Notes: a model not told the origin generated them from the sequence alone. A stretch of DNA of 64,000 bases from Bacillus alkalicellulosilyticus (GCF_002019795.1 NZ_KV917381.1:3628068-3692067), one strand, 5' to 3'; shown: positions 41,170 to 51,636, counted from the stretch's first letter. Numbers and translations: made by a program.

Positions 41170-42890
41170 GGCTTAATACCCTCCATCTCATGATGACCTT
41201 TACCTGGAGAAATCATCGGATAGACATTTTCTATCTGAGTAACACGGAAATCCATAACAACTGGACCATCGTGAGCCATGGCTTCTGCTAAAGCAGCTTT
41301 TACATCTTCTGTTTTTTCCACTTTCATGGCCTTAATGTCATAAGCTTCTGCTAGTTTAACAAAATTAGGCTGTGTGTTAAAGACAGAATTTGAATATCTT
41401 TCTTCATAAAACAATTGCTGCCACTGACGAACCATACCTAACGCTTCGTTATTTACAATAATAACTTTTACAGGTAGATTCAAATCTTGTAAAATCGATA
41501 GCTCTTGTAATGTCATTTGGAAACCAGCATCTCCTAATACAGCGACAACTGGACTATTCGGTTCAGCCACTTGGGCACCGATAGCTGCAGGGAATCCAAA
41601 GCCCATTGTTCCAAGTCCACCAGATGTTACCCAACGGTTTGGTTTATTAAATTTATAGTATTGAGCAGTCCACATTTGATGCTGACCAACGTCAGTCGTA
41701 ACAATGGCTTCTCCGTTCGTTACTTCATAAATCGCTTCAATTAGAAGCTGTGGCTTAATTCGTTCGCCTTCATTTTTATACCAAAGAGGATATTCCTCTT
41801 TTAGCTTTTTCAAATCGGCTCTCCATACACTTGATTCACTTGGTGTTCCTTGCTCATCAATTAACATCGCTAGTGCTTGACGAGAATCTCCAACGATTGG
41901 AATGTGTGTTTCAACATTTTTTCCGATTTCAGCAGGGTCAATATCAATATGAGCCACTTTCGCATTTGGAGCAAAGAAAGCTAAATTCCCAGTTAATCGG
42001 TCATCAAATCTAGCACCGATATTAATTAACAAGTCTGTCTCATGTAAAGCCATGTTTGCCACGTATGTTCCGTGCATTCCGGCCATACCTAGGTTCATCT
42101 CGTGCTCACCAGGGAAGCACCCAAGTCCAAGTAATGTATTCACTACTGGAATGTTTTGTTGTTCTACAAAAGCTAATAACTCATCATATGCTTTACCGTG
42201 TAACACTCCAGCACCAGCTAAAATAACTGGTTTTTTCGATTCCGTAATCGCTTCTGATAATTTACGGATTTGGTGTTTATTCGGCATGATTGTTGGTTGA
42301 TAGCCTGGTAAATTAATTTCAATATCATAATTAAAGATTCCTGTTTCAACAGAAACGTCTTTTGGTAAATCAATTAATACTGGGCCTGGTCGACCTGTTG
42401 TAGCAATATGAAAAGCTTCCTTCACGATACGTGGCAGCTCTTCTACTGTACGAGCTTGGAAACTATGTTTTGTAATTGGCATGGTCATTCCAATCATATC
42501 GGCTTCTTGGAATGCATCTGTACCAATGAGATTCGAAGCAACCTGACCGCTAATAACGACTAAAGGTAAAGAATCCATCATAGCATCTGCAATACCTGTG
42601 ACAACATTCGTTGCCCCTGGCCCTGATGTGACTACACACACACCAGGCTTACCTGATACTCTCGCATAGCCTTCTGCAGCATGGACAGCACCTTGTTCAT
42701 GTCGAGCTAGGATATGACGGATACCTGTTTTGTAAATCTCGTCATAGGTTGGTAAAATAGCTCCACCCGGATATCCGAAGATTACTTCAACGCCTTCTTT
42801 TGCAAGGGCTTTAATCAACATGCTAGAACCTGATACTTTTTCTATTTTAGTTTCTTGCATTTGTGTTTGTTGTCTCAACTTGGTACTCAC
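41166..42890 (-). CDS. ilvB: Acetolactate synthase large subunit IlvB
   Basis: 574 residues. Thiamine-diphosphate enzyme forming acetolactate or acetohydroxybutyrate. The catalytic Glu is in [21 protein letters not shown] and quinone-binding regions follow, and the ThDP motif is [31 protein letters not shown] (GDG-like GDA...NN). It is the first gene of the ilvB-ilvH-ilvC-leuB-leuC-leuD transcript and lies 150 bases behind the end of the T-box leader's terminator. Confidence 0.97.
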   Translation of the reverse strand: MSTKLRQQTQMQETKIEKVSGSSMLIKALAKEGVEVIFGYPGGAILPTYDEIYKTGIRHILARHEQGAVHAAEGYARVSGKPGVCVVTSGPGATNVVTGIADAMMDSLPLVVISGQVASNLIGTDAFQEADMIGMTMPITKHSFQARTVEELPRIVKEAFHIATTGRPGPVLIDLPKDVSVETGIFNYDIEINLPGYQPTIMPNKHQIRKLSEAITESKKPVILAGAGVLHGKAYDELLAFVEQQNIPVVNTLLGLGCFPGEHEMNLGMAGMHGTYVANMALHETDLLINIGARFDDRLTGNLAFFAPNAKVAHIDIDPAEIGKNVETHIPIVGDSRQALAMLIDEQGTPSESSVWRADLKKLKEEYPLWYKNEGERIKPQLLIEAIYEVTNGEAIVTTDVGQHQMWTAQYYKFNKPNRWVTSGGLGTMGFGFPAAIGAQVAEPNSPVVAVLGDAGFQMTLQELSILQDLNLPVKVIIVNNEALGMVRQWQQLFYEERYSNSVFNTQPNFVKLAEAYDIKAMKVEKTEDVKAALAEAMAHDGPVVMDFRVTQIENVYPMISPGKGHHEMEGIKP

Positions 42891-43039
42891 GTTTTTTCCT
42901 CCTTTTTACCAGTTGGAGCTTCATGGTAAATGATTTTTCCACTTCTTTTTATATTCTTCTCTCTAATAACAATCAGCGTAATAGGAAGAAAAGTATTTCC
43001 CCTATATACTTTACTTCAAAATGGAACTCATTGAAATAA

Positions 43040-43345
43040 AAAAATCTTTCCACCCCCCAGATAAGAGACTAATTTTGTCTCATAGCAAGGGGCGAAAAGA
43101 TTACTTTCCACGGTACCACCCTTATTCTTGATATCCTTTCAGATACCAACTCACGAACGATAAATCGTTCAATTTTAATAACGAGTGTAATAAACACCCG
43201 ACCAACCCTACTTGCATTGCGTTCAGATTGGCACTCAGAGGCGAGTTCATCAATGGCAGCAAGACCGTGTCTCAGCACTCACGGTTCTCTGTACATGCTA
43301 GACCAAAGACTACTTTTCCTCTTCACCGTTTTTTATATTTATTTA
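43040..43345 (-). promoter_or_regulatory. T-box leader of the ilvB-leuD operon (Leu, specifier CTC)
   Basis: The minus strand has the T-box sequence AAGGGTGGTACCGTGG (43107-43122), followed by a GC-rich terminator (CGCCCC ... GGGGGG, then T7 near 43040). A CTC triplet at 43243-43245 in the context GAAC-CTC-GCC is the likely specifier, matching the leucine-sensing leader of the B. subtilis ilv-leu operon. A TATACT near 43345 may be its -10 element. The leader lies between ilvD and ilvB, so ilvD is outside this control. Confidence 0.93.
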
Positions 43346-43358
43346 GTATACCATATAA

Positions 43359-45023
43359 TTATATTTTCATTATACCACCAGTATTGGCAGATGTGACTAA
43401 TTTTGAATATCTTGCCAAATAGCCCTTTTTCACTTTAGGCTCTGGCTCAACCCAACCTTCACTACGTTTTGCTAACTCTTCATCTGAAACATCAAGATGA
43501 ATTGTTCGCTTAGGTAAATCAATAATGATTTTATCTCCATTATTTACAAATGCGATTGGTCCACCTTCTGCAGCTTCCGGAGAAATGTGACCGATTGAAA
43601 TCCCTCGTGAAGCTCCTGAGAAACGTCCATCAGTTATAAGTGCCACCTTCGTTCCAAGTCCTCTTCCCATAATAGCTGAAGTAGGAGCAAGCATTTCAGG
43701 CATTCCTGGACCACCCTTTGGTCCTTCTGTTCGGATAACAACGACATGTCCTTCACGAACTGAACCATTGTTAATTCCTTCAATTGCTTCATCTTGAGAT
43801 TCAAAGACGATAGCTTCACCTTCAAATACTTTAATTGAAGGGTCAACTGCACCGACTTTGATAACTCCACCATCTGGAGCAAGGTTACCAAAAAGAATAG
43901 AAAGTCCGCCAACTGGGCTATACGCATTATCTTTTCGTCTGATGACATCATCATTCAAGATTTGTGCGTCTTTTACATTTTCATATAAGCTTTTACCTGT
44001 AATCGTAATTCTATCTTTATGAACAGCGCCAATTTCACATAATTCTTTAATAATGGCACTGACACCACCAGCTTTGTGTACATCATCCATTGAATAATCA
44101 GAAGCAGGACTAATTTTACTTAAATAAGGAACTCGTTCTGCCACTTCATTTATACGATTTAAATCATATTCAATTTCAGCTTCATTTGCAATTGCTAGAG
44201 TGTGAAGGACTGTGTTAGTTGATCCTCCCATAGCCATATCTAGAGCAAATGCATCATCAATCGTATCTTTTGTTACAATGTCACGTGGACGAATGTCTTT
44301 TTCAACTAAATTCATTAGGTGCTTAGCTGCATCATAAATCAACTTATGACGGTCTGTTGATGTTGCAACTAAGGTTCCGTTTCCTGGAAGTGCTAATCCA
44401 AGCATTTCCATTAATGAGTTCATGGAGTTTGCTGTAAACATTCCAGAACATGAACCACATGTAGGACATGCACTTTGTTCGATTTCCAGTAGTTCTTCAC
44501 GGCTCATTTTCCCTGAAGAAAATGCACCGACACCTTCAAATACAGATACTAATGATAATGGTTTTCCGTCTTTTGTACGACCTGCTTCCATTGGACCTCC
44601 TGAAACGAAAACAGATGGTACATTGGTTCTAACAGAAGCCATTAGCATTCCCGGTGTAATTTTGTCACAGTTTGGAATAAAGAAAACTCCGTCAAACCAG
44701 TGAGCGTTAATTACCGTTTCAGCAGCATCACAGATAATTTCACGACTTGGTAGAGAATATCTCATCCCGATATGTCCCATGGCAATTCCATCGTCTACAC
44801 CAATCGTATTAAATTCAAATGGAATTCCGCCCGCTTCACGAATTGCTTGCTTTGCCACTTCCGCAAATTTGTTTAAATGCATGTGACCTGGAATAATATC
44901 AATATACGAATTACAAACACCGATAAACGGTTTATCCATATCTTCGTCTTTTACTCCAGCTGCGCGCAATAGACTTCTATGTGGCGCACGATCAATCCCC
45001 TTTTTAATCATATCACTTCTCAT
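43359..45023 (-). CDS. ilvD: Dihydroxy-acid dehydratase IlvD
   Basis: 554 residues. Iron-sulfur enzyme that dehydrates dihydroxyacids to the 2-oxo acid precursors of valine, leucine and isoleucine. Conserved cluster cysteines are in [17 protein letters not shown] and [19 protein letters not shown]. The C-terminal domain has [20 protein letters not shown]. It is upstream of the ilvB T-box leader rather than inside the operon. In B. subtilis ilvD is elsewhere on the chromosome. Confidence 0.96.
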   Translation of the reverse strand: MRSDMIKKGIDRAPHRSLLRAAGVKDEDMDKPFIGVCNSYIDIIPGHMHLNKFAEVAKQAIREAGGIPFEFNTIGVDDGIAMGHIGMRYSLPSREIICDAAETVINAHWFDGVFFIPNCDKITPGMLMASVRTNVPSVFVSGGPMEAGRTKDGKPLSLVSVFEGVGAFSSGKMSREELLEIEQSACPTCGSCSGMFTANSMNSLMEMLGLALPGNGTLVATSTDRHKLIYDAAKHLMNLVEKDIRPRDIVTKDTIDDAFALDMAMGGSTNTVLHTLAIANEAEIEYDLNRINEVAERVPYLSKISPASDYSMDDVHKAGGVSAIIKELCEIGAVHKDRITITGKSLYENVKDAQILNDDVIRRKDNAYSPVGGLSILFGNLAPDGGVIKVGAVDPSIKVFEGEAIVFESQDEAIEGINNGSVREGHVVVIRTEGPKGGPGMPEMLAPTSAIMGRGLGTKVALITDGRFSGASRGISIGHISPEAAEGGPIAFVNNGDKIIIDLPKRTIHLDVSDEELAKRSEGWVEPEPKVKKGYLARYSKLVTSANTGGIMKI

Positions 45024-45376
45024 TTTTTATCTCTCTCCTAGCTTTACTTCTTATATATTTCTATTGTATTTATGTATAGCTTGTTTTCTTTTTCGAATTT
45101 TGCGACTTTTGTTTTCAAAAAAGTACGAATTCTTTAGAAAATATACACGAAAAGTTTTATTGTTTGGACTTTATAATACTCGCAATATCGTTGATGGTCA
45201 ACCACTTTCACTAAAATTTTTCGACTATTTTGATTACATTTTTTCATGAATCCGCTTACATCCACATGGTATAAGGAAACCCGATATTCTGAGTGTATGC
45301 TGTTATATTTTTGTTAATTTTTCTAAAAATGTAATAGTTTTAGTGGAAGTTGAGAAATATAAGCAGGGTGATGAAA
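45024..45376. other. Intergenic region upstream of ilvD
   Basis: A 353-base A/T-rich stretch between divergent genes. It must hold the promoters of ilvD and of the next gene. No T-box or other leader was recognised. Confidence 0.45.
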
Positions 45377-45784
45377 ATGAAGATACTTCAATGGAAGAAA
45401 ATTAAACTTCGAAACGTAAAATTGAAAATACCTGTGTTATCTTTCAACAATCAAAAAAGAGCAAAACTTGTGCCGGTATCCATTGAACCACACAAGTGCA
45501 CAACCGAAAGTGAAAAAGCGTTATACGAGGCGTTACTAGAAAGAAATTTCTATGTAACCCCAAAGCACAAATGTGGAAAGTTTACAATTAACCTTGCATT
45601 AATTCCTTTTCAAGTCGCTTTAATTGAAGAAAGCCAAGCTCAAAAAACTAAGCTTGAAAAAACGTTACTAAAACAAGGTTGGGAAGTCATCTATTATCAA
45701 AATGAACAAATCACAAACAACCTATACGACGTACTCTCCCAAATCAACAACACCATCAACAAAAACAGATCCGTGTCTATATAA
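45377..45784 (+). CDS. Hypothetical protein resembling a degenerate nuclease-fold (DUF559-like) domain
   Basis: About 135 residues from an ATG at 45377, six bases after AGGGTG; an ATG at 45371 touches that site and is less likely. The N-terminus is basic (MKILQWKKIKLRNVKLK). Residues 50-125 follow the order of small PD-(D/E)XK-type proteins (TESEKALYEALLERNFYV ... INLALIPFQVALIEE ... KTLLKQGWEVIYYQNEQI), but the expected catalytic Asp is Asn and the ExK region reads IEES, so nuclease activity is doubtful. The similarity is by eye. It stands alone on the plus strand, and a strong hairpin overlaps its stop. Confidence 0.65.
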   Translation: MKILQWKKIKLRNVKLKIPVLSFNNQKRAKLVPVSIEPHKCTTESEKALYEALLERNFYVTPKHKCGKFTINLALIPFQVALIEESQAQKTKLEKTLLKQGWEVIYYQNEQITNNLYDVLSQINNTINKNRSVSI

Positions 45785-46015
45785 CAGGGTTCACAAAAGG
45801 CGTATTTCCTTTTGTGAACCCTGTTTATTATGTGCGGAGCCGATGCTTCTTTTAGAGGGAAGAAGTGGTTTTCTTCTTCTCGCGCATCGTGCGGAGCCAT
45901 CACCACAAAAGGCGTATTTCCTTTTGTGGTGGCTGTTTGCCGTGCGGAGGAGGTGCATCTTTTTAAAAAGAAGACGCGCTTTTCTTCTTCTCGCGCACCG
46001 TCCGAAGCCCGCTCA
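45783..46015. repeat. Duplicated hairpin element, two copies of about 115 bp
   Basis: Each copy has two hairpins. Hairpin 1 shares CACAAAAGG-CGTATTT-CCTTTTGTG; in copy 1 (45783-45825) the stem reaches 18 bases with AACAGGGTT/AACCCTGTT, in copy 2 (near 45901-45932) it is extended by CAC/GTG instead. Hairpin 2 is a TTCTTCTTCTCGC-containing arm closed by CGATGC/GCATCG in copy 1 and GGTGC/GCACC in copy 2. The first hairpin may serve as terminator of the preceding gene. ORFs across both strands here are artefacts of the repeat. Confidence 0.8.
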
Positions 46016-46161
46016 CAAATAGTTGTGGTTCTAATGTATTTTATACCAATTGGTTGAGGTGGAGAAAGTTTTTCGGACTCACTTCACTTGCTTTCACCTC
46101 GGGCTGTCCGTATCCAGTTTGATAACAGCATTGGGTAGAAATCGCAAAACAAAAACAGAAT

Positions 46162-46196
46162 AAAAAAAGCAACAGCCGAATAATTCGACTACTGCT
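46162..46196 (-). terminator. Terminator of the tRNA-Gly/tRNA-Arg unit
   Basis: Stem AGCAGTAGTCGAA pairs with TTCGGCTGTTGCT (three G-U pairs), followed by T7 on the minus strand. Confidence 0.85.
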
Positions 46197-46215
46197 TTGG
46201 TTATGTATAGCTATA

Positions 46216-46292
<77 letters not shown>

Positions 46293-46329
46293 AAAAACTT
46301 TAATGTTGTCCGTCGTCATTTTAGAAAAA

Positions 46330-46403
46330 TGGAGCGGGTGATGGGAATCGAACCCACTACATCAGCTTGGAAGGCTGAGGTTTTACCAGTAAACTACACC
46401 CGC
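46330..46403 (-). tRNA. tRNA-Gly (anticodon TCC)
   Basis: 74 bases. Acceptor stem GCGGGTG/CACCCGC, anticodon loop CTTCCAA, T-arm with GTTCGATTC, discriminator T and an encoded CCA. It is 37 bases upstream of tRNA-Arg and probably co-transcribed. Confidence 0.95.
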
Positions 46404-46466
46404 ACGTTCCTTAAATAACGAACATTTATTATCATAAATCATTTAAGGAACAATGTCAACATTTCA

Positions 46467-46979
46467 TCAAAACTTTTTTCTTGCATAAATTTTCCTCATG
46501 TCTTTTACTTCATTACCACCACGTTCAAAGAAGCGTACAGTAATTTGTTCATCCACTTCACATATGCAGTATGTCTGTTCTTTTCGTCCTCTTGGAAGCC
46601 GTATACTTCCTGGATTAATATAGATAACCCCATTTTCTTCAAACGATGTTGCGACGTGAGAATGACCGAAACAAGCAACGGTAGCCCCTACCTCTTCTGC
46701 ACGGTAACTTAATGGAACATGAGTCATTTTCACATTATATAAATGACCGTGTGTAATATAAAAGGTAACTCCACTGACAGTCTCAATGATATCCTCAGCA
46801 AAGTCGGCGTAATCACAATTCCCTTTTACAACCTTTATACCTTGTAATTCTGGTGATTTTTTTTCTAATTCTGAATCTCCACAGTGAAAAATGATATCAA
46901 CGGAATCTTTATGACGTGAGATAATGTCAGCAATCTCCTTTTTCCACCCATGGCTATCACTTAAAACCAATGCTTTCAT
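46467..46979 (-). CDS. ysnB: YfcE/MJ0936-type metallophosphoesterase YsnB
   Basis: 170 residues. Calcineurin-like phosphodiesterase. Metal ligands in LVLSDSHG, FHCGDSE, GNCD and THGHLYNVKM ... FGHSHVA are all visible. The physiological substrate is not known. It is 11 bases after rdgB in the rph-rdgB-ysnB operon, the B. subtilis arrangement. Confidence 0.93.
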   Translation of the reverse strand: MKALVLSDSHGWKKEIADIISRHKDSVDIIFHCGDSELEKKSPELQGIKVVKGNCDYADFAEDIIETVSGVTFYITHGHLYNVKMTHVPLSYRAEEVGATVACFGHSHVATSFEENGVIYINPGSIRLPRGRKEQTYCICEVDEQITVRFFERGGNEVKDMRKIYARKKF

Positions 46980-46990
46980 TCCTCACACCC

Positions 46991-47587
46991 CTACCCGAAT
47001 ATCATTTCCCATTGTTCATTCATTTTTTCTAGAGCTTTTGCTCGGTGACTAATCTTGTTTTTTTCTTCAGCACTCATTTGCGCCATTGTCTTTTGATGAC
47101 TTGGGATGTACATGATAGGGTCATACCCAAATCCATTTTCCCCGATCGGTTCCTTCGTTATGACTCCACTACATGTTCCTTCAAAAACTTTCGATTGCCC
47201 ATTAGGAGATGCGATGGCAATCGCACAGTGAAAATGAGCCGTTCTATCTTCATTCTTAACCTGTCCTAATTTATCTAGCACTTTTTTTACGTTTTCATTA
47301 TCGTCCTTTGCCTCACCAGCATATCTCGCGGAATACACCCCCGGTTCTCCACCCAAGGCATCTACTGATAAACCCGAATCATCGGCAATGGCAGGTTTTT
47401 GAAAGAGCTCAGCCATTGCTTTTGCTTTAATTAACGCATTTTCAGCAAAAGTTACTCCTGTCTCTTCAATTTCTGGTATTTTTGGATAATCAAATAATGA
47501 AAGCACTCGAAAGCCTTTTGGTTGTAAAATGGCTTCAAATTCTTTGACTTTCCCTTTGTTTTTAGTAGCAACAAGCAAATCTTGCAT
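46991..47587 (-). CDS. rdgB: XTP/dITP diphosphatase RdgB (Ham1)
   Basis: 198 residues. Removes non-canonical purine nucleoside triphosphates (XTP, dITP, ITP). Conserved LLVATKNKGKVKEF at the N-terminus, EETGVTFAENALIKAKA, ADDSGLSVDALGGEPGVYSARY and GFGYDPIM are present. Its start overlaps the rph stop by one base. In some Bacillus genomes rph and this gene are fused or coupled; here they are separate but adjacent. Confidence 0.96.
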   Translation of the reverse strand: MQDLLVATKNKGKVKEFEAILQPKGFRVLSLFDYPKIPEIEETGVTFAENALIKAKAMAELFQKPAIADDSGLSVDALGGEPGVYSARYAGEAKDDNENVKKVLDKLGQVKNEDRTAHFHCAIAIASPNGQSKVFEGTCSGVITKEPIGENGFGYDPIMYIPSHQKTMAQMSAEEKNKISHRAKALEKMNEQWEMIFG

Positions 47588-48345
47588 TACTGGTCAGCTC
47601 TCTTTTTTTCTAATTTTTCTACTGTAGATTGTCCCAATACTTGCTTTTGGATCGATATCAACTCTTGAATACCACCTTCAGCCAAAGTAAGTAACGTATC
47701 TAATTGTGCTCTTGAAAAAGTCGCTTCTTCACCTGTCCCTTGAAGCTCAACGAACTCTCCACTGCCTGTCATCACAACATTCATATCGACGTCAGCTCTT
47801 GCATCCTCTATGTAACACAAATCCAGAACTTCACCCAGTTTTGGATCCACTCCTACCGATACAGCAGCTAAGTAATCGCGGACTGGTAGTACTTTTAAAA
47901 TTTTTCTTTCTATGTATTTCTCTAAAGCCATAACCATGGCAACATAAGCTCCTGTAATTGAGGCTGTTCGAGTTCCACCATCCGCTTGGATGACATCACA
48001 ATCTATCCAAACTGTACGCTCACCTAGTTTCTCTAAATCAATGACGGTACGAAGCGCCCGACCAATTAATCGTTGAATTTCCATTGTACGGCCACTTACT
48101 TTTCCTTTTGAGGATTCTCTTATGTTTCGTTGCTCTGTTGCTCGTGGTAGCATCGAATATTCAGCTGCAATCCACCCTTTTCCTTGGTTACGCATAAATG
48201 GTGGGACTCTTTCTTCAATGCTAGCTGTACAAATGACTTTCGTGTTCCCTACTGATATTAAAACGGATCCTTCGGGATGCACTAAATAATTAGGGATGAT
48301 TTCAATTGGTCTTAATTCATTCGCTGCTCTATTGTCTACTCTCAT
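47587..48345 (-). CDS. rph: Ribonuclease PH Rph
   Basis: 252 residues. Phosphorolytic 3' exoribonuclease maturing tRNA 3' ends. The signature [19 protein letters not shown]-like stretch ([20 protein letters not shown]), [18 protein letters not shown] and [19 protein letters not shown] match the family. It is the first gene of the rph-rdgB-ysnB group. Confidence 0.96.
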   Translation of the reverse strand: MRVDNRAANELRPIEIIPNYLVHPEGSVLISVGNTKVICTASIEERVPPFMRNQGKGWIAAEYSMLPRATEQRNIRESSKGKVSGRTMEIQRLIGRALRTVIDLEKLGERTVWIDCDVIQADGGTRTASITGAYVAMVMALEKYIERKILKVLPVRDYLAAVSVGVDPKLGEVLDLCYIEDARADVDMNVVMTGSGEFVELQGTGEEATFSRAQLDTLLTLAEGGIQELISIQKQVLGQSTVEKLEKKRADQ

Positions 48346-48401
48346 TGTTTCCTCCTATGACATAGTTCAATTGTTGTTTCTAGTTTCATGATGGCAGAAA
48401 A

Positions 48402-48422
48402 AAGGCAGCTTTATGCTGCCTT
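48402..48422 (-). terminator. Terminator of gerM
   Basis: Eight-base perfect stem AAGGCAGC/GCTGCCTT with loop ATAAA, then T tract on the minus strand. Confidence 0.9.
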
Positions 48423-48473
48423 TTCAAATTATATCAAATCATTCTAGGATATCCTAAAGTTGAGTTGATTTTT

Positions 48474-49544
48474 TTAAAATTTTTCTGCATTGACCAAGTT
48501 CGGTCGGGATACCGGCTCAGCTAACGTTTCTCCAGAAGCTTTTAAGATTTCACTCATTCCGTCTACTTTAATAGAAACTTGCTCCACTCCATTTTGCTCC
48601 GTTAAAGAGAGCACAATCATATTTAAGACATCGTTTGAAATGGCAGTTCCTTCAAGTTGACTTAATATTGCTTCATTAAAATTAAGTGTGACAACCCCAT
48701 TTTCATATAGAGGCTCATCAACCAATTCAACACCTTGTCTAAAATCAGTCAGTAGCTTTGTGTGAACGGATGGTCCATTTAATAGTTGTTGTACCACTTC
48801 TTTTACATTATCGTTTCCGTTATTCTCGACTCTTCTTGTAACTGGGACATAGTACTCGTTGTCCCCATTTTGAGCAAGGAAGTAAAGCGTTACTCCCTTA
48901 CTATTAACGACGTCAACGACATCATTTGTCTCTAAGTTAATCCCGTTGGCCCGACTAAACCCTTCGACACCAATAGGCGTGTTGTTTACAGGCATTGTTT
49001 CTTGGTCATATCCATTAATTCTGATTTTTACGCTATTAACATTTTCAAATTGTGTAATCGTCCATGTAATGGCTTGAAGAATTTTCAACTCTTCTTCTGG
49101 TTGATAGTTCGTAAATTCCTCTGAAAAATCAGCAATCGCAATTCCATCTTCATTTAGGTGTACATCAATTTCAGTTCCAGCAGGCAGAACAGCTCTAAAA
49201 CCATTTGGTAGTAAGTTCGTAATTGGACCGTCAGCTACTAGATATTCTAGAGACTGACGAATAGCACCTTCTGTTCTTGGAAGTTCAAAAGTTTGTGGTA
49301 CGACTAACCCATTTTCATCAATTAAATATAACTCTCTTGTTATCGTATCTGTTGTACCCTCTACCTCTGTTTCCACTTCGGTTTCAGTAGACTCCTCTTC
49401 AAAACCTAAGGAATCTCCTTCATCTACGTATGTGACGGGCGGAGCATCCATTTCTTTCATAACGTCTTCAGTCGTGGAGCATCCAGTAATAACAAGAGTG
49501 AAAAGCATTAGAATTGGCACCCCAGTTTTTAAATATTTGCGCAT
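48474..49544 (-). CDS. gerM: Spore germination lipoprotein GerM
   Basis: 356 residues. Sporulation and germination protein. The lipobox is LVITGCSTTE with Cys at about 22, and two GerMN domains follow (about 110-220 and 240-350), each with the DF..NF / VTLNFNEAIL type strand pattern. The ATG at 49544 is chosen: AGGAGGG precedes it and a signal peptide follows at once; the frame is open 17 codons further. In B. subtilis GerM acts in SpoIIQ complex assembly at engulfment. Its upstream region is a mosaic repeat, so its promoter needs to be sought there. Confidence 0.93.
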   Translation of the reverse strand: MRKYLKTGVPILMLFTLVITGCSTTEDVMKEMDAPPVTYVDEGDSLGFEEESTETEVETEVEGTTDTITRELYLIDENGLVVPQTFELPRTEGAIRQSLEYLVADGPITNLLPNGFRAVLPAGTEIDVHLNEDGIAIADFSEEFTNYQPEEELKILQAITWTITQFENVNSVKIRINGYDQETMPVNNTPIGVEGFSRANGINLETNDVVDVVNSKGVTLYFLAQNGDNEYYVPVTRRVENNGNDNVKEVVQQLLNGPSVHTKLLTDFRQGVELVDEPLYENGVVTLNFNEAILSQLEGTAISNDVLNMIVLSLTEQNGVEQVSIKVDGMSEILKASGETLAEPVSRPNLVNAEKF

Positions 49545-49613
49545 TCTTTTCCCTCCTAGATGGTTTGTACTAATATATATACGAGCTCCCACCAAAAATA
49601 GACCAAGGTTTTA

Positions 49614-50258
49614 GAAAAACTTAGGTTGGCTCCAGATTTACTTGATACAGGAAGGTTTTTTTGTAATTTCTCTTATAACAACTGAGAGCACCCCTCGGAG
49701 ACAACCTTTAGTTTTTCTTATCTCTTTTCGCGTCACCATCTATCCCCGGAGAAAATGGGTCCATCTAGAAATGCCTTAGCATTTCTTCTTTTCTTTTTCG
49801 GAGGGCTTTGAAAAAAAGTGAGAGCACCCCTCGGCGACAACCTTTAGTTTTTCTTATCTCTTTTCGCGTCACCATCTATCCCCGGAGAAAATGGGTCCAT
49901 CTAGAAATGCCTTAGCATTTCTTCTTTTCTTTTTCGGAGGGCTTTGAAAAACTTAGGTTGGCGCCAAATTTACATAATACAGGAAGGTTTTTTTGTAATT
50001 TCTCTTATAACAACTGAGAGCACCCCTCGGCGACAACCTTTAGTTTTTCTTACCTCTCTTCGTGTCACCACTTAGCCCCGGAGAAAATGGGTCCATCACG
50101 AAATGCCTTAGCATTTCTCCCTTTCTTTTTCGGAGTGTGCAGAAAAACATAAATTGACGACAGATTTACTTGATACAGGAAGGTTTTTTTGTAATTTCTC
50201 TTATAAAAACTGAGAGCACCCCTCGGCGACAACCTTTAGTTTTTCTTGCACACCATTC
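49614..50258. repeat. Two-module mosaic repeat between gerM and racE
   Basis: Module X (about 70 bases: TACAGGAAGG, then seven T, TGTAATTTCTC) and module Y (about 130 bases: GAGCACCCCTCGGCGACAAC ... GGGTCCATC) occur as X-Y-Y-X-Y-X-Y'. Approximate X starts: 49614, 49947, 50141; Y starts: 49684, 49819, 50015, 50212. Y carries the perfect hairpin AGAAATGC-CTTA-GCATTTCT (49771, 49903). The copies differ by a few substitutions and the last Y is truncated. No coding frame of note. Confidence 0.9.
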
Positions 50259-50269
50259 TGAATTAAAAA

Positions 50270-50295
50270 AGAGCTAATCTGCATCGATTAGCCCT
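50270..50295 (-). terminator. Terminator of racE
   Basis: Stem AGGGCTAATC/GATTAGCTCT with loop GATGCA and T6 on the minus strand. Confidence 0.88.
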
Positions 50296-50306
50296 TACTG
50301 GATGTA

Positions 50307-51104
50307 CTAGGTTAATGTAATTGATTCAACCGTGGTAGCTTTAATTTCAAGCCACGAATTCGCGATATCCCGAAAAACTTCTTGGTTTCCAGTTGTAAAG
50401 TATAAATGTTTTGGTTCTCTTTCATCCGTAAACAATAGATTATTAAAATACAATAGAGTACTAACTTCTCTTGCTGTTTCATCCCCTGAACTTATTAGCA
50501 TGATTTCATCACCGACGACTTCCTGAATACATGAACGGAGTAAAGGATAATGAGTACACCCTAATATAAGGACATCATATTCTTTATTCATTAGCGGTTG
50601 CAAAGATTGCGTCACAACATCAAGTGCCTCTTCTCCATCAAAGACGCCACGTTCAACTAATGGAACAAACCTTGGGCAAGCTAAGCTCTCAACGATAACG
50701 TTACTATTGATGCTTTTTAAGGCTTTTTCATAAGCGTTACTATTTATTGTCCCTGTTGTACCTATGACAGCCACATTGTCTTTTCTGGTCATTTTAAGTG
50801 CTGAAATCGCTCCTGGATGGACAACGCCAACGACAGGAATGGAAAGTTTCAATTTCACTTCATCTAACACGACAGCTGTTGCCGTGTTGCACGCAATTAC
50901 AAGCATCTTTATATCATATTCTAGTAGTTTATTAATCATTTGCCATGTGAATTCTCTTACTTCATCACTTGGTCTTGGACCATAAGGACACCTTGCTGTA
51001 TCACCAATATAAATAATTTGTTCCTTTGGGAGTTGGCGCATGATTTCACTAGCAACCGTAAGACCTCCAAGGCCAGAATCAATAACTCCAATTGGTCTGT
51101 TCAA
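50307..51104 (-). CDS. racE: Glutamate racemase RacE/MurI
   Basis: 265 residues. Makes D-glutamate for peptidoglycan. The two catalytic cysteines are in [13 protein letters not shown] (near 73) and [11 protein letters not shown] (near 184), with the N-terminal [16 protein letters not shown]. In B. subtilis it lies upstream of gerE as here, but with the MarR-type gene ysmB between them, which is absent in this window. Both names (racE, murI) are in use. Confidence 0.96.
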   Translation of the reverse strand: MNRPIGVIDSGLGGLTVASEIMRQLPKEQIIYIGDTARCPYGPRPSDEVREFTWQMINKLLEYDIKMLVIACNTATAVVLDEVKLKLSIPVVGVVHPGAISALKMTRKDNVAVIGTTGTINSNAYEKALKSINSNVIVESLACPRFVPLVERGVFDGEEALDVVTQSLQPLMNKEYDVLILGCTHYPLLRSCIQEVVGDEIMLISSGDETAREVSTLLYFNNLLFTDEREPKHLYFTTGNQEVFRDIANSWLEIKATTVESITLT

Positions 51105-51195
51105 TAGTTCTCCCTCAATTTCTTTGATAATCTGTGTTGTTCGTCATTACTCATTTTTCTATTTTCTCATGTTTTATTATAAATGCAAGAAAAAA

Positions 51196-51312
51196 AGAGG
51201 TTAGACAAAAGGTTGTTTTTTAACCTTTTATCCTAACCTCTCAGTATTGAGCGTGGCGAGTGAAGCCATTGCAGATGTTTTAGCTAGTTCTGTCACAGCA
51301 CCTTCTATAAGG
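51196..51312. repeat. Dispersed intergenic repeat, copy A (with terminator hairpin)
   Basis: A hairpin AGAGGTTAG ... CTAACCTCT (51196-51241, inner AAAGGTT/AACCTTTT pairing) is followed by a 60-base core from 51253 that is about 90% identical to the reverse complement of 56854-56917. The hairpin probably terminates ptsH transcription on the minus strand. Confidence 0.75.
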
Positions 51313-51320
51313 TCAACTAT

Positions 51321-51584
51321 TTACTCGCCAAGTCCTTCGTTAATTACTCCTTCAAGAGCAGCCATAGCTTCTGCCTCATCAGAACCTTCTACCTTAATTG
51401 TTACTTCCGCACCTTGGCCTACCCCAAGAGACATTACACCCATAATTGATTTTAAATTAACTTCTTTACCCTTATAAACAAGCGTAATCTCAGAAGAATA
51501 CTGACCAGCTTTGTTCACGAGTTGTGTTGCTGGACGTGCATGAATTCCTGTTTCACTTGTGATTTTAAAAGATTTTTCTACCAT
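51321..51584 (-). CDS. ptsH: Phosphocarrier protein HPr
   Basis: 87 residues. Carries phosphate from enzyme I to the PTS permeases. His15 is in [12 protein letters not shown] and Ser46 in [12 protein letters not shown], so both the PTS and the HPr-kinase regulatory sites are intact; Crh would lack His15. There is no ptsI or ptsG beside it, unlike the usual ptsGHI operon. It sits between racE and gerE, in place of ysmB. A long leader with antiterminator-like and terminator structures precedes it. RBS AGGGAAG. Confidence 0.95.
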   Translation of the reverse strand: MVEKSFKITSETGIHARPATQLVNKAGQYSSEITLVYKGKEVNLKSIMGVMSLGVGQGAEVTIKVEGSDEAEAMAALEGVINEGLGE

Positions 51585-51636
51585 AAAGCTTCCCTCGTTT
51601 CTAAAAATTATTGGATAAATTCTTCTGCCTAAAAAT

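Noticed and set aside
45697-46057. ORFs across the duplicated hairpin element
   Set aside because: No ribosome binding sites; open frames arise from the inverted and direct repeats.
49614-50258. Insertion sequence
   Set aside because: No transposase frame and no terminal inverted repeats; only non-coding modules.
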